A DNA stretch of 64,000 nucleotides from Flagellimonas meishanensis. GTDB taxonomy: Bacteria > Bacteroidota > Bacteroidia > Flavobacteriales > Flavobacteriaceae. Numbering within the stretch: the stretch's first letter is position 1; each line of letters begins with the position of its first letter. The stretch spans positions 124,001 through 188,000 of the forward strand of contig NZ_JAINVW010000003.1 of the NCBI RefSeq assembly GCF_019880545.1. The letters run 5' to 3'. This document shows, piece after piece, positions 44,257-51,953 of the stretch. The notes beneath the pieces were generated by a model, which worked only from the letters and a program-made list of their open reading frames with translations, made no database searches and was not told where the DNA came from. The position numbers were made by a program, and so were the translations under genes.

Positions 44257-45555
44257 TTATTTTTCGTTTTTGTATATCTTTCCTTCTTTCATTACAAAGG
44301 GTATGTTTTCCAGTAATTTGATATCGGTCAATGGATTCCCCTTTATTGCAATCATATCTGCTAACTTGTCTTTTTCAATGCTTCCTAACTTATCTTCAAC
44401 TCCGAGCAGTTCAGCAGCGGTAAGTGTTGCACTTTTTATAATGTCGATTTCTTTCATTCCTGCATTTTTCATGAGCAAAAATTGTTCAGCATTTCTGCCA
44501 TGGGGATAAACCCCTGCATCTGTTGCAAACACTATTTTCACATTTTGCCGGTAGGCTTTTGAAAAGGTTTCCAATAAAGACGTGAACATTTTATTATTGC
44601 TCATATCAATATCCTTATCATCGTAGTCATTATTCTTTTCTATCAACTCATAATATGCCGACAATAAGTCCATTGACAAATATGCATTTTTTTGAAGCAA
44701 TAGGTCAATTGCCTCATCATCAAGGAAAGTCGCATGTTCGATAGAAGTTACACCAGCTCGTAGCGCATTTTTGATTCCTTCTGCACCATGAGCGTGTGCT
44801 GCGACCTTAATTCCTCTTTTTTCCGCTTCATCCACTGCCGCTTTGATCTCTTGAATCGTATATGATGCAGCTCCTGGTTTTGTTCCGTAGGAACCAAATC
44901 CTCCTGTTGCAAAGATTTTTATCCAGTCAACTTTATATTTTAGATGTTTACGCGTTTCTTTTCGTACTTCATCTTCTCCGTCTGCGATACTTATAAGGTT
45001 TTCACTAAAATTAATTTGAGGGCTTAGCCAATTCCCAAATGCACCATGCCCGCCTGTAATTGTAAGTGCAGGCCCGCTGACATACATTCTTGGTCCAATT
45101 ATCCAGTCTTTATTGATTGCATCCCTCAATGCCACATCGCCATAGAAATAACTATGCAGATCTCGCACAGTTGTAAATCCTGCTTCCAATGTTTTCTTTG
45201 CATTTACGGTTCCAATTATTCCGTAGCTCGCTGCGGGCAACGTGTAAACATCAAAATCATCTTGCTCCATATACCAATTCCCAATTAAATGAGTATGACA
45301 GTCTATTAAACCGGGAAGAATTGTATGGTCAGATAAGTCAATATAGTTTTTCGTCTTGGATAGTTCGGGATTTTTTTCAATTTCAAATATTTTGCCATCC
45401 TTTATTGTAATGAGAACATTTTTTTCTATTCGTTCTGTATTAAAATCTAAAACTCCTCCTGCAAGAATGTATTGATCAGATCCCTGCGCCAGTGTATTTG
45501 TAATGATCAAAACCCAAAAAAATGTAATTCCCCAAATTCTATTTACATTTTTCAT
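44257..45555 (-). CDS. Secreted amidohydrolase (cassette 1)
   Basis: 432 residues. Signal peptide (about 1-23, ending TLAQ). Metal-dependent amidohydrolase superfamily: HxH in DCHTHLIG, the Lys in DWIKIFATGG (bridging, often carboxylated), HAHG, EHATFLD and the catalytic Asp in FATDAG. Closest in feel to imidazolonepropionase-like or prolidase-like secreted hydrolases. The substrate is unknown. It is bounded by attC-like sites A and B, so it behaves as a gene cassette. Confidence 0.85.
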   Translation of the reverse strand: MKNVNRIWGITFFWVLIITNTLAQGSDQYILAGGVLDFNTERIEKNVLITIKDGKIFEIEKNPELSKTKNYIDLSDHTILPGLIDCHTHLIGNWYMEQDDFDVYTLPAASYGIIGTVNAKKTLEAGFTTVRDLHSYFYGDVALRDAINKDWIIGPRMYVSGPALTITGGHGAFGNWLSPQINFSENLISIADGEDEVRKETRKHLKYKVDWIKIFATGGFGSYGTKPGAASYTIQEIKAAVDEAEKRGIKVAAHAHGAEGIKNALRAGVTSIEHATFLDDEAIDLLLQKNAYLSMDLLSAYYELIEKNNDYDDKDIDMSNNKMFTSLLETFSKAYRQNVKIVFATDAGVYPHGRNAEQFLLMKNAGMKEIDIIKSATLTAAELLGVEDKLGSIEKDKLADMIAIKGNPLTDIKLLENIPFVMKEGKIYKNEK

Positions 45556-45571
45556 AAGTGTTCAATTTAAT

Positions 45572-45644
45572 GACTGCCAACGGTGAGTATATGAAGCGTA
45601 GCGACCAAATCGGAGCTATGATTTCATATAACTTGTTAGCATTT
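45572..45644 (-). repeat. attC-like site B, closing the CBM9-like lipoprotein cassette
   Basis: 73 bp imperfect palindrome: outer boxes TGCCAAC and GTTAGCA, inner arms GTATATGAA and TTCATATAAC. Same layout as the other sites (GGT after AAC, short spacer before GTT). Confidence 0.75.
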
Positions 45645-45650
45645 GTTTTT

Positions 45651-46286
45651 TTATCTTATGTTAAACCAATTTTCAGAGTTCATTCTTTCAGAGTTTTTAG
45701 GAAATACAACATCCTTAAACCCTTCTGGCCCTATCATATTTCTTATCTCAATTCTAAGCTTACTCGGTTTTAATTTCCAATAAGACTTTTCAAATTGAAA
45801 TTCAAATCCATCGTAGGGAATGGTAGTATGAGAATAAATATTACCTTCAAAATTCTCACTTCTTAATTTTTCCATTTTCTTTCTGTCGAACTTTACTATG
45901 CTAGATGTCCAAAATTTATTCTGCCCCCAAAGGGTTTCGGGGGATGAATCTGTCCACAATGTATCCTTTAAAATTCTATCGCCCAACTGTGAAGAAGCAT
46001 GAATGTTAACAATAGAATCACCAATATTAACAAACATATCTATATACAATGGTTTTACTAACCCACTTTTCACTGCCATATAAAAATAGTAATCATCTTC
46101 TTTTAGAAAAAGGACATTATTATCATCAATATCCAATGATTGCGCATCTGCCCATTCAGCTCTGTTAATCTGCCCATCGATCAATATAGGTCTAACAGAG
46201 TCGGTTTTTTTTAGATTTTTATCATTCTTTTCATCGCAAGAAGAGCAAAGTAATAAGGGAAGTATAAGCCAGGTTGGAAATTTCAT
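45651..46286 (-). CDS. Lipoprotein with CBM9/DOMON-like domain (cassette 2)
   Basis: 211 residues from the ATG at 46286, chosen because it opens the lipoprotein signal (MKFPTWLILPLLLCSSC); the frame continues 19 codons upstream into site C. The mature part starts with ILIDGQINRAEWADAQ, the usual opening of the CBM9-like sugar- or heme-binding sandwich. Possible sugar- or heme-binding surface protein. Bounded by attC-like sites B and C. Confidence 0.65.
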   Translation of the reverse strand: MKFPTWLILPLLLCSSCDEKNDKNLKKTDSVRPILIDGQINRAEWADAQSLDIDDNNVLFLKEDDYYFYMAVKSGLVKPLYIDMFVNIGDSIVNIHASSQLGDRILKDTLWTDSSPETLWGQNKFWTSSIVKFDRKKMEKLRSENFEGNIYSHTTIPYDGFEFQFEKSYWKLKPSKLRIEIRNMIGPEGFKDVVFPKNSERMNSENWFNIR

Positions 46287-46309
46287 AATTCTTAAAATGT
46301 CTTTAAATA

Positions 46310-46382
46310 AATGCCAACGGTCTGGTGTATGCGATGTGACCAACTTTTGCTGGGCATGACCGTAATATACATTGTTGGCATT
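46310..46382 (-). repeat. attC-like site C, closing the nucleotidyltransferase cassette
   Basis: 73 bp. Outer boxes AATGCCAAC (46310-46318) and GTTGGCATT (46374-46382) are perfectly complementary over 9 bp; weaker inner arms GTGTATG and ATATACA. Confidence 0.8.
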
Positions 46383-46436
46383 TCGTTACTCTTTCTTTTT
46401 ACTTCGTTCCAATTCAAATTCTTTTTTTCTTAGGCA

Positions 46437-47258
46437 TTACCAATCTTCAAGGGATGGTTTGTTATCTCTCCAGGACCATTCCACATCTTCCATAAACCAA
46501 TGAAAAGCTTCAATGTCAGTTACATTCCAATTCCTAAATCCTCGGACGTTTTCAAACAGCCGACTAGCATTTTCCACAGTAGGTTGGTTTAAAACCTGAT
46601 TCATTTCTTTGATCAGGTTCTTGGGCTTGGCATTGCATCTTGACAAGTATTCGTAAAACCACTTGTGATATGGGAAAAATACGCGATTGTATGCGAGAAT
46701 CAATCTCCCGGCAAACAGCACAAGCTGTGATGCGGCGCGGCTTTTCGTATAAATGTTGCCATGTCGCTCAGCTTCACCCATTAGCCAATTCTGAATAAAG
46801 GTCATCGAATAGAATTTTCGTATTTTTTGGTCCCGGTCAGCTTCAGGGTATTGCTGGATAGAATGGATGATGCTGGCCAGATCATCTACTTTTGAAAAAG
46901 CTATGATTGCTCGATCAAATGCCGCTCGGGTGGGTTCATTTCCTCTGTCAACGACTTGCCTGAGGTAGTGCATGTCGATGACTTTTCCATCCACAAAGCC
47001 ACCGGGATAATCTGTCAAGTCCGTTCGGTTGATAAAAAAGTCCCCTACTTTTTGTCGGTTTTTAAATTCCTCATCTGTGGCAACCATCATAAAATCGATA
47101 TCTGATTCCGGCCTGGCGCATCCTTTGGCAACAGACCCGCCGATGATCAACGCCTCAAATCGCTCATCGTCCTGATATTCTTTCACAAGGTTATTGATTG
47201 TACGCTGGTGATGAGGTGAGATACTAGTGTTATGGCTTTTCAAATTCATATCGCTCAA
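46437..47258 (-). CDS. Nucleotidyltransferase (cassette 3)
   Basis: 273 residues. Pol-beta-type nucleotidyltransferase: GGS-x9-DxD in GGSVAKGCARPESDID, the metal site that moves a nucleotide to a hydroxyl. The rest is helical, as in aminoglycoside nucleotidyltransferases (AadA-like size). Integron cassettes often carry such enzymes, so a drug or small-molecule modifying role is plausible, but the substrate cannot be assigned. Bounded by sites C and D. Confidence 0.75.
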   Translation of the reverse strand: MSDMNLKSHNTSISPHHQRTINNLVKEYQDDERFEALIIGGSVAKGCARPESDIDFMMVATDEEFKNRQKVGDFFINRTDLTDYPGGFVDGKVIDMHYLRQVVDRGNEPTRAAFDRAIIAFSKVDDLASIIHSIQQYPEADRDQKIRKFYSMTFIQNWLMGEAERHGNIYTKSRAASQLVLFAGRLILAYNRVFFPYHKWFYEYLSRCNAKPKNLIKEMNQVLNQPTVENASRLFENVRGFRNWNVTDIEAFHWFMEDVEWSWRDNKPSLEDW

Positions 47259-47277
47259 TTTTCTCTAGCTTGCAATG

Positions 47278-47570
47278 AATGCCAACGACCCGCTAAACGT
47301 AGTTCCGGGATTTTTAAGGAAATATAGCGAAATCGTGTAACAATGTTGCAAGAATGACGCTTCCGGTTTGTCTTGTGACATTGTTTGTCAAGTAGGCCTT
47401 GGAGAGGCCGTCACTTGTCGATTTAGCGGTATTGGGAATAAAAATTTCGGGATCAAATTACCGTTTAGTGCCCTGTTATGGCACGTTGCCGCTTGAGCGG
47501 CTCCATAGGCCCGAAGCTGTATGGAGCTTGACCGATGGTAATTTGGTTTAGCGGGTCGTTAGGGCACATT
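47278..47570 (-). repeat. attC-like site D, very long (about 290 bp) and highly structured
   Basis: AATGCCAAC (47278-47286) then GACCCGCTAAAC (47287-47298) on one side; GTTTAGCGGGTC (47546-47557) then GTTAGGGCACATT (47558-47570) on the other. The 12-bp arms are perfect complements. Inside are further hairpins: CAAATTACC with GGTAATTTG, GTGCC with GGCAC, GCCGC with GCGGC, CTCCATA with TATGGAG. Longer than the other sites, as with the largest known attC sites. Confidence 0.65.
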
Positions 47571-47637
47571 TCTTTTGGGGCGGGAGTGCGCAAGCACGTA
47601 GCGACAAAAGTCAGCCGAGGGCTGAATGTGCCCTAAC
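47558..47637 (-). mobile_element. Mini-cassette without a gene
   Basis: Begins GTTAGGGCACATT (47558-47570) and ends AATGTGCCCTAAC (47625-47637), 13-bp perfect complements, as a cassette should. Only about 54 bp lie between, with no open frame. It sits between the nucleotidyltransferase and membrane-protein cassettes. Confidence 0.55.
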
Positions 47638-47764
47638 GGTCTCGTGTATGGCTCGTTGCGGAAAAATCCGTAGGATTCTTTCCGCCGTAGCCCTAAAGAT
47701 AGCTGATTGCGGTGATTTCCGATTAGGAAATCCAACCGCAATGAGCTATACACAATGTTGGGTG
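47625..47764 (-). repeat. attC-like site E, closing the membrane-protein cassette
   Basis: Inner arms GTGTATGGCTCGTTGCGG (47644-47661) and CCGCAATGAGCTATACAC (47736-47753) match over 18 bp with two G-U pairs. Outer boxes: CCCTAAC and GTTGGGT, the latter an exact GTTRRRY. Confidence 0.8.
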
Positions 47765-47821
47765 GCGTTATTTAAATTTTATTTTAGCAATTCCACTGTG
47801 TGAATAATCACTAGAACAGAG

Positions 47822-48178
47822 TTAGTCATTGAATTCCATTACTTTAAAATAAAGTTTGTCTTTGAACGGAAATCCATGAGATTGATACCATTTCGCATAA
47901 AGAGTTGAAATTCCACCATCTTTATTTTTAGCTATTATTTCATAAAATCCAACTCCATAAAATAATGGATTGTTGAAAGGATTAATATCATTTTCGAAAT
48001 TTATATCAAAACGGTCTGCTTTCTCCACTTCTTTATAATTTTCGATTGTCAGTCCATTTCGCTGTAATTCAGTCCTAATTCTGTCCAATGGAATTTTCGT
48101 TTTTTTGTACATGATAGGTCTGAGAAGAGTTATTAATCCAACAACTGCAAAAAATAATATAATTATTCCGAAAACCAT
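47822..48178 (-). CDS. Small membrane protein of unknown function (cassette 4)
   Basis: 118 residues. One N-terminal membrane helix (about 2-20), then a basic/charged soluble domain with a beta-rich second half. No family recognised. AT-rich compared with the neighbouring genes outside the array. Bounded by sites E and F; starts GTTGGGTG (site F) and ends CACCCAAC (site E), complementary as expected for a cassette. Confidence 0.6.
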   Translation of the reverse strand: MVFGIIILFFAVVGLITLLRPIMYKKTKIPLDRIRTELQRNGLTIENYKEVEKADRFDINFENDINPFNNPLFYGVGFYEIIAKNKDGGISTLYAKWYQSHGFPFKDKLYFKVMEFND

Positions 48179-48222
48179 TATTTACTCACAATTCAAATGT
48201 TTATGCTATAAGTTTTTAATGA

Positions 48223-48359
48223 CACCCAACGGTCTCGGCTATGAGTAGTTGCGTGAATTTAGTAATAAATTCCGCAAGTACAAACTGACGGCTGAAATTC
48301 CGAAGGAATTTCCAAAGTAGCCGAGAGTAAGCAATTACTTATAGCCATTGTTGTAGCCA
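48223..48359 (-). repeat. attC-like site F, overlapping the end of the 321-residue gene
   Basis: Inner arms GGCTATGAGTAGTTGC (48237-48252) and GCAATTACTTATAGCC (48331-48346); outer boxes CACCCAAC and GTTGTAGCCA. It supplies the last codons and stop of the 321-residue gene. Confidence 0.8.
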
Positions 48360-49304
48360 GTTTTTATTTCCGTTAATTAGTATATCATTTATGTTTTTTG
48401 TTTCCTTTTTGTTTAAAGTGGATAATTTTCCATTTATAATAAATTCAGTTCGTTGTTTTAAAATCCAAGCTTTCTTAATGAATTCATACTTACAAATTTG
48501 TCTAATAAGTCCATTTTTATAGTAGTCCAATTCAGCTTTGAAATCTTTTTGCTCTTCATCAAATATTCTAGTAAAGATGGTCATTAAATCTCCATTTTCT
48601 GAATAAGAATGTTTTTTTGTGTTTATGCCAAATCCATTTTCTTTTCTGTAAATTATTTTATTCTTTGAATAGACTTCTGTTATATAGGTTTTTGTTGTAT
48701 CACCTTTTTTAGGAAAGTCAAACGAATATTCAATGATTTTTAAGGTGTCATTTTTTCTAATGTAATTTTTAGACCAATTTCCATATTCGCCTGTAGCTAC
48801 AATTTCTTTATTATTATCGTACTTCGAATAGTATTTTCTACTTATTGAATCCCAGTCAGTTGTTACAGTCCATTCAATTGTTTTTTTCTTATTGTTGTAA
48901 GTGAATAAATAGTCAGAATGATTGCTGTTAATCTGTTTTAGCCTTGAATTAACATAAAAATAATTCCAGTAAAATTGAACTTGATTATTTTCAAAAGCCG
49001 TTCCGCTTGCGTAAGTCTTTTCGGAAATCAGTTTATTTTTCTGAAATTCAAAACTTCTGATGTTCCCAATTAATTTTAGGTTCACGTTGTGATGAAATCC
49101 AAATTCGATGTCCTTAATTAATCTGCCTTTTCTATCAAAAATTTTCGTTTCTTTTCTTTCAGGCTCTTTAAATTCCGAGTGGTCAAAAAACCATTCTTGC
49201 GTTATTTCAACCGTGTTTTTTTGTCCAAATAATTCTTGAGAAAAGGATTTATTGAAAGTCGATAATATTAAAAATATGTAAAGAAGTTTTCTCAAAAAGT
49301 TCAA
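48339..49304 (-). CDS. Secreted protein of unknown function (cassette 5)
   Basis: 321 residues. Signal peptide (about 1-22, ending KSFSQ). The mature part has repeated short strands with YSENGD- and YKNGLIRQI-type pieces, reminiscent of YD/RHS-like or MORN-like repeats, but no family can be claimed. The last six residues (WLQQWL) and the stop are encoded inside site F. Clearly AT-rich. Bounded by site F and the array start box at 49314. Confidence 0.6.
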   Translation of the reverse strand: MNFLRKLLYIFLILSTFNKSFSQELFGQKNTVEITQEWFFDHSEFKEPERKETKIFDRKGRLIKDIEFGFHHNVNLKLIGNIRSFEFQKNKLISEKTYASGTAFENNQVQFYWNYFYVNSRLKQINSNHSDYLFTYNNKKKTIEWTVTTDWDSISRKYYSKYDNNKEIVATGEYGNWSKNYIRKNDTLKIIEYSFDFPKKGDTTKTYITEVYSKNKIIYRKENGFGINTKKHSYSENGDLMTIFTRIFDEEQKDFKAELDYYKNGLIRQICKYEFIKKAWILKQRTEFIINGKLSTLNKKETKNINDILINGNKNWLQQWL

Positions 49305-49313
49305 TTTTCAAAT

Positions 49314-49323
49314 TGGCTACAAC
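49314..49323 (-). repeat. Array start box (GTT-type half site)
   Basis: TGGCTACAAC here is the reverse complement of GTTGTAGCCA at site F (48350-48359): the start of cassette 5 and the end of its site F are exact complements. No second half of a site lies beyond it, so the array begins here. Confidence 0.7.
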
Positions 49324-49329
49324 TTAGGA

Positions 49330-49351
49330 ATATAGATCATATGATCTATAT
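49330..49351. repeat. Perfect 22-bp palindrome at the array edge
   Basis: ATATAGATCAT followed by its exact complement. It lies 6 bp outside the first cassette, where an attI site or array promoter would be. Possible operator or promoter-region stem. Confidence 0.6.
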
Positions 49352-49612
49352 ATCTTTTATGTGTGGAACTAAGATAGGAGATCTTTGAGGTTCTTGAATG
49401 AGGTTTTGGTCACTGGGATTTCACGAAATCAAATGTTGTCGCGGCACCGGCTTGCCATGCCACCCGCTCGTGTCTCCGATTGATCAACAGCGGTGATTTC
49501 GAAGAACGGTAACCTTAGCTAACGGCACTCGATCAGAAAAACGACAGGGGAAAATTCCAAAACCCTGTAGGCGTAATAACCACTGGAGAGATCATCAACA
49601 GAATGGATGGTC
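49352..49612. other. Non-coding stretch beside the array
   Basis: About 260 bp with no supported gene. I looked for a truncated integron integrase in all frames and saw nothing I could identify. Confidence 0.4.
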
Positions 49613-50524
49613 TTAATTTAGATCAAACGGTAAGTCCTTAGACTTTAATTGTTGAATATCACTTGGTGATATTCCTTTCGGATCCAAAACTATGGAATGG
49701 AACCTCATTTCATGGATCAATCCATCGCGCGTGGGCAAATATCCCAAACGGTGCGCAAAGGGGACCACAATGCGATCTACCTTTCTAAAATCGTCGAAAA
49801 CAACAAATCCGGCAGCTCTGGGATCTACTACTCTTACGGTATACTGTACAATCTCCAAAAGCTTGGTCTTCTTGTTTATCCAGTAGATATACTGGTCAAA
49901 ATTGTCATTGGCCTTCAAGGTCTTCCAAGTGCCGAAAACCAAATGATAGGTCTTGTTGTTCAGCACTGTATCCTTCACATGGACAGCTATTGGCACCTTT
50001 TTTATCCAATAGGGTAGCTGTATGAAATATTCTTTACCCACCAATGCCGGGATCATGTTCGGATCGTCCACTTTGCCGATATCTCCATTTATTATCTTGT
50101 AAGGAACATTATTGTGGATGCCCCAAACTTCATCTTTGGCAGTGCCCTTGAGCAATGTTACTTTTGAATTACCGAGCCGAAAAGACAGAAAATCGTGTTG
50201 TAATTCTTGTTTTAAATTGGGCCAGTTGTTGTATGGGCGAAGCTGCTCAGGCGCCACGGACCAGTCATCGACATACTTTGTGGAAACTATGCGCGAACTT
50301 CCCCTGATCCATCCATGGGCTTCGGAACATTGGTTTAGAACTTGCCTTCCTTTTTGTTCCCTATCGGAGATTCCCGTGGTTACCCCATTGCCCATATGCA
50401 TGATTTCCACAGGCCTAATGTCCACTGGTTCCGGAGGAGATTGCCCTTGGGCATTCATCAAAGCGCCTACGAACATCAGAAATATGACACAAATAGCTTC
50501 ACTTTTCAATACAGTATTCTCCAT
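49613..50524 (-). CDS. Secreted protein, LolA-like outer-membrane/lipid-handling type
   Basis: 303 residues. Signal peptide (about 1-27, ending NAQGQ). The mature part follows the beta-rich, half-barrel pattern of LolA/outer-membrane lipoprotein-sorting relatives found in Bacteroidota (YKIINGDIGKVDDPNM, YIYWINKKTKLLEIVQYTV, GYLPTRDGLIHEMRF). The assignment is by overall look and is weak. It is 3 bp from the esterase gene, so the two are probably co-transcribed. Confidence 0.5.
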   Translation of the reverse strand: MENTVLKSEAICVIFLMFVGALMNAQGQSPPEPVDIRPVEIMHMGNGVTTGISDREQKGRQVLNQCSEAHGWIRGSSRIVSTKYVDDWSVAPEQLRPYNNWPNLKQELQHDFLSFRLGNSKVTLLKGTAKDEVWGIHNNVPYKIINGDIGKVDDPNMIPALVGKEYFIQLPYWIKKVPIAVHVKDTVLNNKTYHLVFGTWKTLKANDNFDQYIYWINKKTKLLEIVQYTVRVVDPRAAGFVVFDDFRKVDRIVVPFAHRLGYLPTRDGLIHEMRFHSIVLDPKGISPSDIQQLKSKDLPFDLN

Positions 50525-50526
50525 TT

Positions 50527-51393
50527 TTATTGTTTGTGATTGTTGAACAAAGTTTTTAGCCCCCTGGGCAATGCACGGTTAAAATTGGTCACATGTGTTT
50601 CCTCGTAGAGCATCTCGCTCGTGAAGATGATTCCTTCGGGCTTGTTTTGACTGAAATAAGATGTCAATTCGACCCATTTCAGTAGCATTACTTGGAACGA
50701 TTCTTCGGACCCAATGGCCGTGTAAATGGATATGGGCTTTTCGTTTTCCTTCAGTTTGATGCTTTCCATTTTTGGCAACGGTCCATCATACCACCAAAGC
50801 GAGGGACTGGATATCAGGTATTTATCAAAATTTTTAGTGTGTTTCAAGGCTACGTAGGTTGCAAACAGACCACTTAGCGATAGCCCCACCAGGGTTTCGG
50901 AATCTGTGTTGACGCGATAGTTTGTATTTAAATGATTTTTGACTTCGGCCACAAGAAAATCCAGAAACTGGTCGGCCCCTCCCGAGTCGTGCACATGGTT
51001 TACCCCGGAAATCTCAAAAATCTTCTGGGCAGGCCATTTTGTTGGCGTGAAATCCCTAAACCTGTTATTGTGGATGTTTTCGAAATCTTCCGAATAGGAT
51101 ATTCCCACTAATATCAATGGGGGAATCTCCTTCCCAAAGGACATAAGAACACGTGTGTTGTATGCAATTCCAAAGGTAAGATCCCCGTCCAAGATATATA
51201 CCACGGGGAAGGTATCTTCCGAAGCGTTGTATTCTGGGGGCAAGCTGATGTATATTTCGTACTCTTGACCATATTTTGACTTCATTTTGACCACATCTGT
51301 CAATGGAAGGGTTACCTCGCTGTTGGACTGGCCCTGTGCAGTGTATTGCAGCAGTAGAAAAAGAGTCAATATATATTTGGCAAAATATTTCAT
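50527..51393 (-). CDS. Secreted esterase, esterase-D/IroE-like alpha/beta hydrolase
   Basis: 288 residues. Signal peptide (about 1-22). VVYILDGDLTFG near residue 65 and the nucleophile elbow GLSLSGLFA (Ser as catalytic residue) are the marks of the esterase-D family, which cleaves ester bonds of siderophores or sugars. The His of the triad probably lies in EETHVTNFN near the C-terminus. Periplasmic or surface. The substrate is unknown. Confidence 0.75.
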   Translation of the reverse strand: MKYFAKYILTLFLLLQYTAQGQSNSEVTLPLTDVVKMKSKYGQEYEIYISLPPEYNASEDTFPVVYILDGDLTFGIAYNTRVLMSFGKEIPPLILVGISYSEDFENIHNNRFRDFTPTKWPAQKIFEISGVNHVHDSGGADQFLDFLVAEVKNHLNTNYRVNTDSETLVGLSLSGLFATYVALKHTKNFDKYLISSPSLWWYDGPLPKMESIKLKENEKPISIYTAIGSEESFQVMLLKWVELTSYFSQNKPEGIIFTSEMLYEETHVTNFNRALPRGLKTLFNNHKQ

Positions 51394-51404
51394 GGGATTT
51401 TATG

Positions 51405-51806
51405 TTATGAAATCCCCTTTAATGATTTTCGATATTTAACCATCCCTATGGTTTGGAAAGTGGCAAACAACGCAACAAGTAGATTGGTAACTATTATCAG
51501 TACCGTACCACTAGCACTTAGTTCTGAATGCACCAATGACAGATTATAGAACCCAAGCAACACATACAGAATATCCAAAACAATGATTATCCATACGAGA
51601 ACAACAGGCACTTTTTTTCGATAGGCCGCAATCAGTACCAAAGCCCCAAAAATGAACAACTGGATTGAAAAAACCGTGGGTTGGCCATTGGCCATTTCGT
51701 TGATGGCCAAAACCGAACTCCCCAGCAACAGGGTAAGCATTGCGGTAGCCAAAGAAAATAAACCGTTTGCTTTGAGAGCGGTTCTTAGTATTGTCAGTCC
51801 TTCCAT
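51405..51806 (-). CDS. Small four-helix membrane protein of unknown function
   Basis: 133 residues from the ATG at 51806 (MEGLTILRTALKANG). The longer frame adds 26 residues without membrane or signal features. Four hydrophobic helices with charged ends. Not recognised. It shares the divergent region with the AraC gene on the other strand. Confidence 0.55.
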   Translation of the reverse strand: MEGLTILRTALKANGLFSLATAMLTLLLGSSVLAINEMANGQPTVFSIQLFIFGALVLIAAYRKKVPVVLVWIIIVLDILYVLLGFYNLSLVHSELSASGTVLIIVTNLLVALFATFQTIGMVKYRKSLKGIS

Positions 51807-51942
51807 ATCAATTTTAGTTTGATTCGGAACAAGGTTAAGCCAAATAGTGGTGTTTATCGTACCCATAGATTGAGAGTGACCCATTTTATGGACCAGGGCG
51901 AGGTTATGGCCTCGAGTGCTTTAAATTTGTATCCTTAAAAAG

Positions 51943-51950
51943 TATCTTTG
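51943..51950 (+). promoter_or_regulatory. -7 element (TATCTTTG) only 3 bp before the AraC start
   Basis: TAnnTTTG match ending at 51950; the ATG is at 51954. Transcription from it would begin near or after the ATG, so either the message is leaderless or the true start lies downstream. Confidence 0.35.
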
Positions 51951-51953
51951 GGT

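Noticed and set aside
49352-49612. Remnant of an integron integrase next to the array
   Set aside because: No frame on either strand showed recombinase motifs; several stops break every frame.
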